Shown: one piece after another, positions 10,753-23,581 of the stretch
Layout of the letters: each line of letters begins with the position of its first letter
How positions within the stretch are numbered: the stretch's first letter is position 1
Assembly: GCA_033439265.1 (NCBI GenBank)
Contig: JAVTVX010000013.1
Coordinates: 23,952,000 to 24,015,999, forward strand
DNA length: 64,000 nucleotides
Direction of reading: 5' to 3'
Source of the DNA: Dillenia suffruticosa
Lineage: Eukaryota; Streptophyta; Magnoliopsida; Dilleniales; Dilleniaceae
Position numbers and translations under genes: made by a program
Notes under the pieces: model-generated
Seen by the model: the letters and a program-made list of their open reading frames with translations, nothing else
Databases searched by the model: none
Told to the model about the DNA's origin: nothing

Positions 10753-13051
10753 CTCTACATGCCCCTCAAATTTACCATCTTCACATCATGAACTCCATCT
10801 ACATATCTACAAATATATAAGAGGAAACGAGAGTACGACAGTAAAAAGCTCAATCAATCACTCAGACCAAACCGACTAATATAAAAGGCGATCATGCTCA
10901 TTAATGAACAAAAGAGAAATCCAAGTATATCCTTTTCAGAACTCCAATAATCCAAGCAAAAGAACCGTACTCAATCGCTGCAAAACGCTGAAAAATAAAA
11001 TGGGTTGGCCTTTGAGAAACCCTGACTCGAATTTGAGGGGAACTATCAGCTGAAAAGATTGTGATGTGAGAAATGAATGAGAAAGGAAGAGATTGGTAAA
11101 TTATGGACAGGAAGAAAGTTGGATTTGGTAGGGAATTGATGGTGGGAATATGCACATTTTTGTGGAAATATATGAAGGAAAAAAGGAGTAGTAGAAAGTC
11201 AAAATTCAACCAAACCCGATAATTGGAAAAAAAGACGAACAAAGGGGGAAGTCATGGTTTCTTTTTCTGATGGCTACTGGTAGCGCAGGTCTGTCTGTGT
11301 GTGGGGTCTTCGCCTGGTTCCCTTGATTAGGTTGGACGAATAACCATAGTAGCTTTCTACCGTGGAATTTCTGAGGTCTGAGCTGACCGTGGTAGCATCG
11401 TATTCGAGGTTACCATCATACGATGACACATTCTACGGTTAGAGTGAGAAAGCAACCTTGCAAAATCGCTTTCGTTTACACTACGCACTTAGATGATCTA
11501 GTACCTATTTTCTAACATAAAATAAGTAGGAAGAAATAAATAATATGTGTATTTATAAAAAAAAAAAAAAAAATCAAGAATAAAACAGAAAAACACAAAA
11601 TAAAATATTTTACGTGTAAAAAGATATTTGTATGGTATGAAAATCAATTATTTCTATAAATATTGAAATACATTTTAGGATTTTATGGGGCTCGATTAAA
11701 TTCACATCACATGGGAGTTGATACTGTAGCATATTTAAAATAAAGTTAAGCATGATGGTGAGAGAACATTAGGAAGAATGATACTGACATATTAATCAAA
11801 TCACGAAATATTTTGTATTTTCTTTTTAATTGATTTGCATTTTTTTTCCTATAACACAAATATTTTTTTTTTCTTTAAAGTTTTTAAACCAAAAATGGGG
11901 GTACCAACGTTACTCAAAGTGAGAGGTGTTGATTCATTTGGGTTTTTCTTAGCAATATTGGTTGAATAGGAGGAACAAATTTGGTGATGTAAGGCGTGGT
12001 CGGACTTGAACAAGTCATTGCCATTTGCCAATCCAAAGTTTTTGGTTGATCATACATTCAATGATTCAATTCAACATTTGTGTTGACTCCCATGTTCACA
12101 TTTTAAATTTTAGGTGTCCCAAAAGACTACCATACAAGTAAAGGGTCATTGTCCTAAAGGACCCACTAATTTCCTATGATTCCAGAGAAAGACCACCCCT
12201 ACACAACAAGGGCAAGTTAGGTCTTTTAAAGTCTTTCAAAGTCCTCTAAAAAGGCCTTTCCTTTGACCCTGAATTAAGGCCAAGAAAATTGGAGATGTGG
12301 GGATGATAATTTAGAGGAGATGCATATTGTGATAACAATAAATGCAATTTTACAAAAGGGGGTCACAAAGTTTGATCGGTCACCTTAATGTCACATTCAT
12401 ACCATATTAGCATCATTGTTTAACTATTTCTAGTCAGTGGGGCTCGAGCTTCACCGTCCGGAATTGCAACCCACTTGGACCAAAATAATTACAAAGTGAC
12501 CCCAAATAAAAATTATTTATATTTTTAATTTTATAATTAAAAATTTAGCATAAGCTTACTTATATGTAAGAGTTGAATAAGATAGGCTACCCTACGAAGA
12601 CATGAAACCCTTTAAAAGTTTAAATTTATTTAATTAGTTGAATAAATTTATTTCATTTTTTAATATTTATTCTACCAAATAAGTTTATAGATCATGTTTC
12701 TTCTTTTAGTTGAATAATGAGGAGACGGCCCAGGTGGGGGAAGTCACAGGCTGCTTACACATAACTTAGGCAATCCATTCAAAATCAAAGTCATCAATTA
12801 CAACACTCTCGCACTCGTAAACCTGCGAGAAACCAGAATTGCATTTGCATTTCCAACATTTCGGCACCTCCTTTATAAATAACTCTTGCTTGGGATGAGC
12901 ATAAGCCCAAATGAAACAGGAATGAAATTGTGCGTCTGCATGTTTGCAAGTTTGCCATCTGAATGTTGGCTCTATGAAATGTGGGAAGTGAACAACCAAA
13001 GCATGTAAAACCAGGTCTGAAGCTAAAATCTGGTTGTACAGGCTCAAGTAA
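10753..13051. other. Intergenic: kinase upstream region and 3' flank of the BPP gene
   Basis: The kinase promoter and leader lie from 10753 to roughly 11300. The rest is AT-rich, with an (A)n run near 11560. The last 280 bases, up to 13051, are probably the BPP 3' UTR. Short frames here (for example 10901-11242 and 12766-13137) have no recognisable similarity. Confidence 0.45.
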
Positions 13052-16000
13052 TCACCTACCATACACACTGGCAGGCGAGAAGTGGTGCTTCTCACTTCCA
13101 AAGTCATCATCTTCCACTTCACTTCCATCAACACCACTGCTGTGGTTATTCACACTAGGCTCAGAACTTGCAGTGCTGCTTGTGGCAAGAGGCGAGTCTG
13201 AAACAGTAACTGTCCTGCTCTTTGCAGGTGCTGATCTCACACTGTACATGGAGGAGGCCGGTATGTTGGTCATTAGTGGGCGTAGATTACCTGACATGCT
13301 TCGCCTCATGTCCTGCCAATTTCAAGATGATCGATTATTTTGATTAAATAGTGCACTATGGCGAACAAGGTATCACTTAATTGTAAGGACAAAGAAGCAT
13401 ACCATGTGCCTCATAGCCATATCAAGTGATTTCTTTGAGAGTGTTCTCCCAAAACCTGAGCTGTCTAGGGAGGAAGACTTCCCGGAGGAACCATTAATGA
13501 TTGAGTGATGGTCATCTTGCTTAGGAGGAGCCAGTTTCCTCATGTTTATTACTCTATCAACCATCTTAGTTCCAATCAGCACAGGGCTCACATTTTCGTT
13601 ACCATTAGAACGTCCTCGACTGGTAGGACGGGCAGAGCAACCGCTAGAAGTGGAAATTGGAGCTCGTACTCTTGTTGGAGAGCATGATTGCCGTCTTGAT
13701 CTTCCATTAGGGCTTGGCTCAACAGATGAAGATCGTGAAGTTGGTGCTCCAGGCCTACCTCTAGAGGCTGAAGCCGGCCTTTCAGGTATCGTAGTCCTTA
13801 AATTTGGAGGTGTCTCAAGTGAAAAACCTGGCATCTCAGAAGGTTTCCAAGGCCTGGACTTCACTGTTGGAGAGATGCCACGTGAGGGGACAGGATTTTT
13901 TGAGGTAACTGGACCTGATCTTGTCACTGATTCTGAACGAACGGAAGGAGCAGATATGCTAGGGGTTCTTGATGGTGTTGATGGTCTCCGAGTTGGTGTT
14001 GCAGGTCTAGAAGACGACTTCGTGGAAGCCGTTACTGAGGGTCTGCCAGTTGGTGTTGACGGACGTGCCATTGATCTTGTGGGAGTTGACGATCTAGTGG
14101 GAGGTGCTGCAGGCTTTGTGGAAGGCAGGGTGGCCCGTGAAGTAGGAGTGGAAGGTCTCAATGTTTTGGCCATTTCACTGGCAGTTACAGTGGGACGTCC
14201 AGTTGGTGTCGCAGGTCTAGAGGCATTTGAACCCCGTCCACCAGAGGATGAGGGCCGTCTAACTGGAGCATTCAAAGAATTGAGTCCAGAGGGCACCAAG
14301 GGTTGTCGTGCTGAGACCATGATCCTTGAAGTGGGCTCTATTTGGTGAATTTCTAACTGCAATCACAAATAAGTCAAGCTATCAAAAATCATGGCAATAC
14401 ACTAATGCCATTAAAACCTAACTCGGTAGCAAATATTTGTTGGCAACTGCTGAGTTGTGAAAGATCATGAAAGGCTATGGCAAAAGATTCTACCCAGTGG
14501 TTGTTTTCTTGTACTCCATGGACATGTTTGATGGCCACATTCAGCCAACTGAGAATGAATTTTCAAACTGGAAAGAAAAGGACTACTGCTGAAGAATGCG
14601 TTCCTTTACTGATATAAGCTAAAGTACCCTCATGAGCAGCTTAAATGATCAGTTTGTTCACAACTTTCCAGAAGGGCAATTGACAAGCCCACACTATCAA
14701 AGATGGTAATTGGCCTGCCAATTGTGGCTTTATGGGTACAATCAAAGATGGACATGTACCCTTCCCCCCAGGAGTTGGGGGCCTTTTTAGCAGAAATTGC
14801 CAAGTCATAGAAATACTACTAAAAGTCATAGAAATGCCGCCAAAGGTCATATAATGCCTTTAAAAATATCTTTAAAATTCTTTAAAATATTGTCTGCTTT
14901 CTAAAAATTATAACCTTTGGCCCCTCCCCCCCCCCCGCGCATATTGTATTCCGCTCCCCCTAATATAAATTTCTGGTTTCATCATTGCTTCTAACAACCT
15001 AGAGCTTCTAAGAATCGGGACCTTTTAAGTGCATTATAATTGGCAAGGAGAAAATCTGCTAAACTGCAATAGAACAATAGGGTATGAAGCAGCTAGAAAA
15101 CCATACAAGGTAAAATTTACCTTAGATCTTATTGAAGAGGGATAAACATTGGCATTTCCAGTCTGACTCATTAAAGTTCTCTGGGATTCCATTTCCATTG
15201 AGGGATAAAGAGGGGTACCAGGTGGCGTAAGAAGCCTGAGTTCACATAAATTTTCCAATTAAGACTAATTCAAATCACATATACCCATCTATTTATAAGT
15301 ACAAACTGACCCTATGGTGGGAAATTACTCATGCATTAAACATAAACAGAAGAAAATCAAAATATCTGCATACACCATATAGAGAAAATCACCCAGACTT
15401 GGTTGAACAAGTCAGTCAAATTAACTAATTCACAAATTGTTCCACTTTTGGACACCTAGAAAATCAAATATCTCATTCACTTTTGATAATTTCAGACACC
15501 ACAAAATTTCAAAATTAGAAATCAATTGAACGCCATAAGGTACCATAATGTCGAATTAAAATCACAGCAAAAGCAGTTTCTCTCTCTCTCTCTCTCTCTC
15601 TCCAAAAGGGGAAATATATGAAAATTATCAAGTTCTCCTAATCTAACCATACAATAGGAAAGAATAATTTGTATGTGGGTAAATTTTATATCTCCAAACA
15701 TAACTCTTACATAACTCTTCTGCCGTACGTGTCCTCAATCTAAAATTAGCAGGTAAGCCAAAAACATCAAGTTGGTAACAAGCCAATTAGTATGCGACTC
15801 ACCATACCATGTGGAAAGAAAAAAAAAATGAAAACGACAAGTAAGAATTACCAATCATAGTCGGATTTATCATTCTCGGAATTGAGAAATTCATCGATAG
15901 CTCTACGACCAGCTGTCTTAAACATACTAAAATTACTCACGACTTTAGATCCTGCCCATCAACAACATCATGAAATCAATCCCAAAAACACTGAAACTTC

Positions 16001-16208
16001 AAAACTGTACTTAAATTAGTTCAACAAGCTATTCAAATTTTGGAAATTTTGTTGATTAGACACATAAAGAGAGAGAGTGTGTACCAAATGAAGGGTCAGC
16101 ATCTGCAGAGTTGCGAAGAAGATTAGTAGTATTATTATTCTTTTCCTTCTCGCGTCTTCTAAGTTCCATAAACAAGGCAAGATCTTCATCTTTGTCGTTC
16201 ATCACCAT
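13052..16208 (-). CDS. Basic proline/serine-rich protein of the BPP (microtubule-associated) family
   Basis: Five minus-strand exons (16208-16085, 15951-15852, 15235-15121, 14356-13403, 13312-13052) give 517 residues. The N-terminus (MVMNDKDEDLALFMELRRRE) and the motif DYDWLLTPPGTPLYPSME, which spans the exon 2/3 junction, are diagnostic of the plant family containing At2g40070 and At3g09000. Exon 4 is a low-complexity Ser/Pro/Thr/Arg region with repeated RPSTPT/RPATPT/GRP units. It is followed by a conserved end containing VINMRKLAPPKQ and FGRTLSKKSLDMAMRHMDMRRSM. Members are named BASIC PROLINE-RICH PROTEINs and bind cortical microtubules; this is recalled, not read from sequence. A CT tract (about 16315-16340) lies in the leader. 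The long plus-strand frame over exon 4 is a mirror artefact. Confidence 0.9.
14885..14998. repeat. Partial copy of G-run/C-run dispersed repeat (intron 3 of BPP gene)
   Basis: The segment carries 'aaaaattataacctttggcccct' followed by a C11 run, 'gctccccctaatataaattt' and an end like 'ctggtttcatcattgct'. This matches the layout of copies near 24.0, 28.5, 43.6 and 62.8 kb. It is a partial copy; no target-site duplication was seen. Confidence 0.45.
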
Positions 16209-16313
16209 TTTTTCCTCAAAGAAAACCACCAACTCTTTACCTCTGATTCTTTAAACTTCGGCTCCTCAACAAATCATAAACACCGAAAATGCGAATCAGC
16301 TGACCTGTGAACG

Positions 16314-16344
<31 letters not shown>

Positions 16345-19300
16345 GTCTCTATCTTCTCCGAAAGAGACGATTTGAAGATCAAATACATCATCAATCAATA
16401 AATAAAAGTTTGGTTTTTTAGTAGAATCGAATTTTGGGTTTTGCTTGTTGCGAAGAGACTAAAGCAAGAGTAGTCTGAGAGAGAGAGAGAGAGAGATGTC
16501 TGTTTGGTTTGGTGTAGGTTTCTTTGCATTTGAGACGTCTGGACGTTTTACTTGCAACTTTTCTAAAAATTGAATATTACAAAATAAACAAAACAAACCG
16601 TGATGTCGCCTTGGATTCTTTCTTTTTCCGAACACGATTTCTAACACTACAGATAATTTCCAATATGCCATTCACCATTTTCGTTTCTTGGTAGGGCTGA
16701 CACGACTTTGGAGCTTCTAAATCTAATTTCTCTACCAATCTAGATCCTTTGAAATCAATGCCCCAACCTTACCCACCTCTAATAATTTAATTAATATTTT
16801 TTTTGGCTATTTAAATATCAAACTAGCCTAGCCCAAAAAGTAAGCCTAGGTACCAATTTATTTTGATCAATATAATTTTTTCTTAAAATGATAGTTTAAT
16901 TCTTTTTAAAAAAAAATACTTTTATTTACTATCAGATCAGCCGAAGGTTCTGTAAACTTCTGGAGTCTTCAAATTATTATCAATTTTTTCGATTTAAAAA
17001 ATATAAACACTATTAATATTTAGTTTTCAAATTTTATACATGACAAAAGTAAATATCGAAAAAATTTTATATCTTAAATATTCAATACGACTTGAATTAA
17101 ATTTAGGGTGTAATATGATTATCAGAGATCTTATATTCGATCTTATATTCGAGTTTTATCAGAAAAGACCCCAATTATCATATTATAAAAAGATTTATCG
17201 AATGGATGTCTTAAAAGCGTCAACCCAAACACTCCCAGTTAAATCGACACTAATCAAATGAAATAATGTTCAAATGGACTTTTTTTTCATGATTTCATAT
17301 TTTGTATTAATAATTGAGAAGTAAGTTGATCACATATCAACTGATCAAAATTTTTTTTTTTAAATGTATTCCCTTGGGGTACGTGGTTAGTAGGCGAGGT
17401 TGGTTCATCAGTTTTACTCAACATTCCCCTGTGGTATTTCCTTTTCAGTCAAGAAGACCAAATTTTCCAAGGAGAGGTCAAATTTGTAGATATGAATGGA
17501 AACATGGGCATTCTTAAGAAAACCAAAGATAAATAAAAAAATAAATAAAAAGACATCCCTATCCAGAAGCACATGGCACAGGCTAAGCCTTGAGAAAACG
17601 CCGAGGGAGCTAGACGTTATAAATTTTTATTGCTGAGACTGAGAGTGATTGTGTTTATCAGAAATAAAATAAAATAAATAATAAAAAATAAATAAAAAGG
17701 TTGGAAATGGATTTAATTTGGAGTGTTGGATTCCTCGAGGTTGAGCTAATCTGACGGCAATAAATGGTTGAGGAGGCCTGAGATTCCGGTGTTTGTTTTT
17801 TGAAAATTTAACTGTGCCCTGTCGTCGGCCTCGCCAATTGTGTGGAATTCAAAAATTGCTGTGCAGTCTCTCACCATTGCTTTCAAACTTTGAATGCCAC
17901 TGCACCCAAATTACAGCCACTATCAACCCCCAGTATCCTCATCTCATCTCATCCATCTGGCTTCAGAAAAAGAGTTCCTCATCCTATGAAGCCAGCTTTT
18001 AACCTTGGCCTTTCAACAAATCCCTAAACTTCGAGCTAAAAGCCTAAAGGTTGTAGATTCTAATACGAAGTCCAGGATATCACGGGACATTGCTTCTAGT
18101 CTCCCCCTCCCCCTCCTTTTTTCAACCCTCTCACTTTCACACCGTTTACACCTGCCAAAGAACCTGTGTCCGCCATCAGCATTTTGATTGCTTCCTTCTG
18201 TTCCAATAATATTTCACACTTCTGTTCGGTACCTGAACATATAGCAGTTGGGTCCCTCTTTCTCGAGAAAGATGATAAAAATTTTAGTTTGACGTTTCTT
18301 CTGGTTGTAAAGCCTGACCACCTTGCACATGCCGCACGTGGTTGTCACTCTGAAATGCTTCAAAGGGCTCTACAGAATCTTTCATCGTTCATTGAACATG
18401 ATTGATTTCTAGGCATAGTCTCCGTGTCTCTTGGTGGATTGAGACAGGATGTAATATAATGCCCTACGAAAGCACAGGTCTGCCGGAGTATAAATATCAT
18501 GGCAAATGAGCTTTACCGTGACATGGCCCAAACTTGCTGGACCTTAACCATTAGGGACCGCGGAGAATATGGAGAGACCATCTCCTGTGTGTTGGAAGCA
18601 TAAATCGAATTTTGGCCCGAGGTCTAATTCCCATGTGGGACCATAACCATCGAGCCAAAAGTTCTCCAACACCGTTCTTCTTGAAAACGTAGTTAAATTT
18701 TCTTAATCAAAACATCAAATTTAAATATTAAAAATAAAAAGATAGAAATTAGGAAAACAAATTCCATAACAAACCCTAAAATACTTGATTGGATTAATTG
18801 AAATAACTAGGATACAGACAAATGAAAATTAAAAAAAAAAAAATGAAGAATGTGGAGAGGGCTTGAGTGGGCAACGCTCAAAGATCTTCAAGTACAAGTT
18901 CACTAAAATCTACTTCACCCAATGATATTAAGATGGAGCAAAATGACAAAAATCTAAGTGTCATGCTCCATCCATTTGCATTGACCAATTAAATCAAATT
19001 ATCAACATGTTTTAACAAGTTTAAATAAATATTTAATCAAAAATAATAAAAACTTGCTGATATAAAATATCACATAAGATTTAATTTATCTAACATTATT
19101 TCGCTTCATTTGAGCCATTCTAAAAACAAACTGATATAAATCAAATAGGCAAATCCTGCAGCACAAATCCCAGATGTCAATGTGAACCTAGAATGAAGAA
19201 CGTGCGTTTGGAAGTCTTGGCCATCTAAAATCATGGTCATGTCCACAATTTGTCCCGTCCCATGGGGATCCTTCCAATTATACAAGTCAATATTGAACTT

Positions 19301-19467
19301 GATGCCAACAACATTGAAACTAGAGGCTGCTATTTCAGAAAACTGGTCTAATTTTCCCTAGTTGATTTCAATTTAGAGTTCCAGACAACTGGGGCTGAAA
19401 CTCAAATGAAGGATGAAGAGAATGTACAAATTACAATATTTGATTGATTTCTGAAAGCAATGGCCAA
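16209..19467. other. Intergenic: BPP upstream region and 3' flank of the Yippee gene
   Basis: This starts with the BPP leader and promoter, with CT/GA tracts at about 16315-16340 and 16478-16496. After it comes AT-rich DNA without recognised genes. The interval 17790-18420 is less AT-rich and holds several short overlapping plus-strand frames (up to 79 residues) with no similarity I know; it may be a transcribed noncoding or decayed sequence. The stretch just below 19468 is the probable Yippee 3' UTR. Confidence 0.4.
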
Positions 19468-22369
19468 TCAGGCATCGTCAGCATCACTTTCACCAACTTG
19501 AACCTCCGGAGTGACCAAGTGGTTGCGTCCATCAGGACCCAGAATTTTAAACCTGCTCAAAGATGTTCAGAACGTAATCATTACCTCAAATTTCCAAAGC
19601 TACCAAACGGGAGAAAGTGAAGAAGTACCTTTCAAGAATGAATTTTCCTTCCTTATACTTCTGATTCTTCTCATATGCAATCTCCTGAAGGTTTTTTTTT
19701 TTTGGGGGGGGGGGGGACAGAAGTGGATGGCAATTAGTAGTAACTGTATAATGTATAACACAAAGCAAAGTGATGGACAATTTTAAAAGCACAGATCTTA
19801 CATATTTCCACCCCAAAATTTCACCACAGCCGACACAGAATAGGTCAACAACAGTATGCAGTCCAGTCATCATCATTCTTTCTTCTTTCTCCCCAACTGT
19901 GACATTGACACTGCCTTGCATTGGAGAACCATAAAGTCAGCAGAAAAAATCAAAATGCCTAGATAACACAACCACAAAGTGCGAGCTCAAATTAGCATGC
20001 TAAACAACATTGTCACTAATGTCCAATAGAAGAATAAAAATACAGATAATTTGGTTTTATCTCATTTTAGACAATGTGCTAGTAATGAAGATTTTGTCTG
20101 CAGAGCTTGAAAAGTTGAACATTAGTCTCTATAAGGCATAAGTCAAGTAATGTCATAGATTCATAGCTTTTGGATAGCACAATAATCATCCGGCTACAAT
20201 CTAGCCAAAGAAGCATACAAGTTATCCATTGAGAAGATCTTATCACAGGATTGTTGAAGAAAAGAGCACTTACACCTTATCAAGGAGATAAGCTTTCCCA
20301 TGTCGGCAGTGGAATGTCTGAAAAAGTGACAGGACATTTAGTGATGATTGCATCCAAAAGCATCATTCATATGCTCAAATCAATCACCAGATACAAAAGA
20401 AAAAGGATTCATTCTTTATTCACTATTTTCCCTATTTCACCAGAACAACTTATCTGCACAATAATTAGCATGCACTGGAAGAGAACCTTCAAAGAGAAGG
20501 CCGAAGTGCATTAAACCAACTTCCTGGGGCCTCAAGTTTTTCTGCTGGAAGAGTTTACAGGCAAAAGAAAGAAATGGAAATAAGAAAGAACCATTGGACC
20601 TTTTCAGACTGGCAGAAAACATAGGCCAACTTCTGGAAGTGAGATCAAAACTTCTTAATAAGATAACATTATCCATAATGAAAAGAAACACACCTTAGTT
20701 GGCACACAAGCCATCCAGATCTTTTTGTTATGCTGCGGGGTTAACTTTTATACAAATAAGCCGAGTAGTCTTCACGATATTTAGGTAGGGCATAATGTTG
20801 AATAACTTTAAGTGAGATCATTTGCAGGGACAATTAACTTAGTCCTAGTTATCACCTTCAGTTGACAATTCAAACACGAAGGCATGCTGATATCAGCTTA
20901 ATTTGACCAAGCTTGCATGTGAAACTTAAAGAATGGAAGATATTCAGTTAATGCAAGTACAAGGTAAGATAAGCAATTTCCAATCCAACTCCCACCCCTC
21001 CCCCCCCCCAAAAAAAAAAGGCCGCCGTTAAGGATAGGAAAGAAACTATGGAAAATAAGGAAGCATCTTAGAACCCCAAAATTCATACCATTAACTGATT
21101 TGACTTCATCCCCTTTTTCACTAAACTAGAAATGCTCTTGGCAATAATACTCTAATCCAATGGCTGCAAGATACGGCGAAGTTGTCCATGTGACCAGTGA
21201 CACAAGAAACAGCATTTGCTTTTCTGAAGGGTCTAAATGGCAGTATTATGGTCCTCGATGGGTGCAGGGGAGCCAAGACATCTATTAAGCATGGGACGCA
21301 GAATCCCAGGGGATGACTTGAATCTAACAGCTGAATGGCCAACGACCCGCTAAGACTAACATAGCTACAATAGTTTCCCTTAAGTCATGGGATGATAGCA
21401 ATCTTATTGACACCATAACAAGAATTATTGTTACAGTGCAGACCAGGAACAAAAAAAGGAAAGAACCTGAAGCTCATTAAGTACACACAAGTTGCCAAAG
21501 CATGAGATAATGAAGAATAAGGAACTAGGTCAAATGGGTCTTACATGTTTTATGAGGAACTAAGGTTAGCAAACTAGAATGTGATTTTGTGAACGATTAC
21601 TAAATAGGCACCAAAAGTAGGCACCGAATTGAATTCTAGTGATTTTTCTTTGGCACCAGAACTCTGACCTCAAGGCTGATCCCACTACAACATTGATGGC
21701 CAAGTATTCCGATCCTAGTTAACCTAGACCTTCTAAACAGCACATGCCACTCGCTTTTCAATGAGAAACATTACAATGCCAGACAAACAATGGTCAGTCT
21801 CTGAAATTCCCTAAACACGTGTCAGTGTCCTTACTGTTAAGTATACACTTGTACACCGACATTTAACATTTAGTTCAGATATTGAAAGATCAAATGCAAT
21901 CAGACAAAAATCGAGATGTGAACAAGAAACTTGTAATTGACGATGTCACTATAAACATAATAGATGAACAGATTTCAACCCTTTTCTCTTTCTTTTTCCA
22001 TTTTTGTTTTTAAATCTAAATCTCAAGAGCTTAATTTCGGGGAATGCCCAAATTCATGATCAAGGCAACAACACCAAGAAACATAACCCTCCAAAAATTT
22101 TCACAAACATCATCAGTCAAGGAGGCGCACAAACAAGACATAAGATTAGATAGGCAATGTTAGCAAAATTTCTCAAACCCATATTCAAGATTGAAGAAAT
22201 GGGGTTTTCGGACACAATGTGGCATCAAATAAATCGGGAAGAGAGAGAGAGAGAGAGAGAGAGAATGACAGACCCTGGAAATAACGTCCTCAGCGACAGC
22301 AAGATGTGTTTCGCAGTGTTTGCAGCTATAGATCCTGCCTTCAAGATTGATCAAGAAAAGCCGACCCAT
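19468..22369 (-). CDS. Yippee-like zinc-binding protein
   Basis: Five minus-strand exons (22369-22274, 20317-20274, 19910-19802, 19684-19629, 19552-19468) give 129 residues, the usual length for this family. The zinc-binding yippee fold is marked by two CxxC pairs, C16-KH-C19 and C72-VG-C75. Other family blocks are [37 protein letters not shown] and EILGWKYE. The acidic tail GESDADDA is non-conserved. Yippee proteins are conserved in eukaryotes and work with ubiquitin-ligase-type assemblies; the role of plant paralogues is mostly unknown. Intron 1 is long (1,956 bp), and a (CT)12 tract starts 9 nt inside it. The exon 2 donor GTAAGT and acceptor CAG|TG restore Val47 exactly, which fixes the frame. 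Confidence 0.93.
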
Positions 22370-22535
22370 CTCACAAACCCCAACCCAAAATCGGATTCTC
22401 AGTCACGCTTCTCTCTCTTCTTTCTTTCTTCAAATCAAACCATGAGAAACCATATAAGATAAAACCAAACAAGACCCACAAAAAAAAAAAAATTGAATGC
22501 ACAGAATCAATTTGAAAGAAACGGTTAATCGAGAT

Positions 22536-22572
<37 letters not shown>

Positions 22573-22905
22573 CAATGCCGCATCTAAACAGCTGCAGGGG
22601 AAAAGAAACAAAAGAAAACCCAAACGCATGTAATGGGCGTGGCGAGCCGCGTCCATGAACATATGAGAGAGAGAGAGAGAGAGAGAGAGTAGATGACCAG
22701 AGACTAGACTTACCCAAAAGTTTACAAAAGAGAACAAGAAGATACCATGCCATTAGAGGAAAAGACAACGCGATACATATAAAGATGGTACATGAGGCCT
22801 GTCTGGGAAATCTGATCAATGAGATGTCCTACCACCAAACCTAGCCTTTTTGTTTAACTTATTTTTGAAAGTTGTTTTTTTCTTTAAAAAAAAAATGAGA
22901 GAGAG

Positions 22906-22970
<65 letters not shown>

Positions 22971-23581
22971 AAAAATTGCTCTTTTGTGCCTCAACAAAAA
23001 TTTTAATTTCATAGTATTAGGTGGCTTATATCAGATCCGAGAAAGCCCAATTGACCGAATTATAACTTTGCAGTGTTTGAAGCCGATGCGGCCCAAAGAC
23101 TATGCCTTCCTTTTGGTCCAGGCTTCTTGTTCGTATGTTTGAGTTGGGCTTTCAAGAAGATTGTGGGATTCGTTACGGAAATCGATTCCTAAAATTGATT
23201 TTATAGTATTAATGGAATAAAATTCTGACACGATGGAAAAAAATAGTTGACTTGGGCTTTCAATATAATATTGGGCCCGTGGAATTATTTTTGGTTAATG
23301 GACATTTCAAGATCGCCTAGTGCCTAAAAGTTTGGTCCCGATCAATTAATACCGAACCATCTTAAATCTCCTTTCGGAGGCGGAGGATAGAGGTCTCTCG
23401 ATGTACTTGCTTCGTACTCAATTCGCGAGTCCAACTTTGGTTCTTAATTAGGGGTCGAGCCACCTGCAACCAGGTCGCCGTGGGTGGAACGTGGAATTTT
23501 GTGACACAAGGAAGAATCTCGTCCATATAATCATTTAAATTTAACTGAAAAAAACACAACAGGAAGAGTAGTTGGGTGGAG
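22370..23581. promoter_or_regulatory. Divergent promoter interval between Yippee (-) and TVP38 (+) genes, with long GA tracts
   Basis: Two genes transcribed away from each other share this 1.2-kb interval. It contains poly-A runs (22480-22567), a GA tract at about 22664-22689, and a 72-bp near-perfect (GA)n tract at 22897-22968 with a single interruption. On the minus strand these are CT-rich, as is common in plant leaders. No TATA box is assigned. The stretch 23000-23560 is unremarkable and probably contains the TVP38 leader. Confidence 0.5.
22897..22968. repeat. 72-bp (GA)n microsatellite
   Basis: The longest dinucleotide tract in the window, with one 'gcga' interruption near 22907. It lies between the divergent Yippee and TVP38 genes. 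Confidence 0.9.

Noticed and set aside
12766..13137. 123-residue minus-strand frame overlapping the BPP 3' end
   Set aside because: It overlaps the real last exon in another frame and shows no known domain; treated as a 3' UTR shadow.
13542..14348. 268-residue plus-strand open frame
   Set aside because: It lies exactly antisense to exon 4 of the BPP gene. The Ser/Pro/Thr/Arg-rich coding of that exon leaves the opposite strand free of stops; the predicted protein has no family similarity, while the minus-strand exon has correct splice sites and conserved motifs.
23576..23581. Start of the TVP38 protein at 23576
   Set aside because: That codon is GTG. The ATG two codons later (23582) is the proper eukaryotic start.
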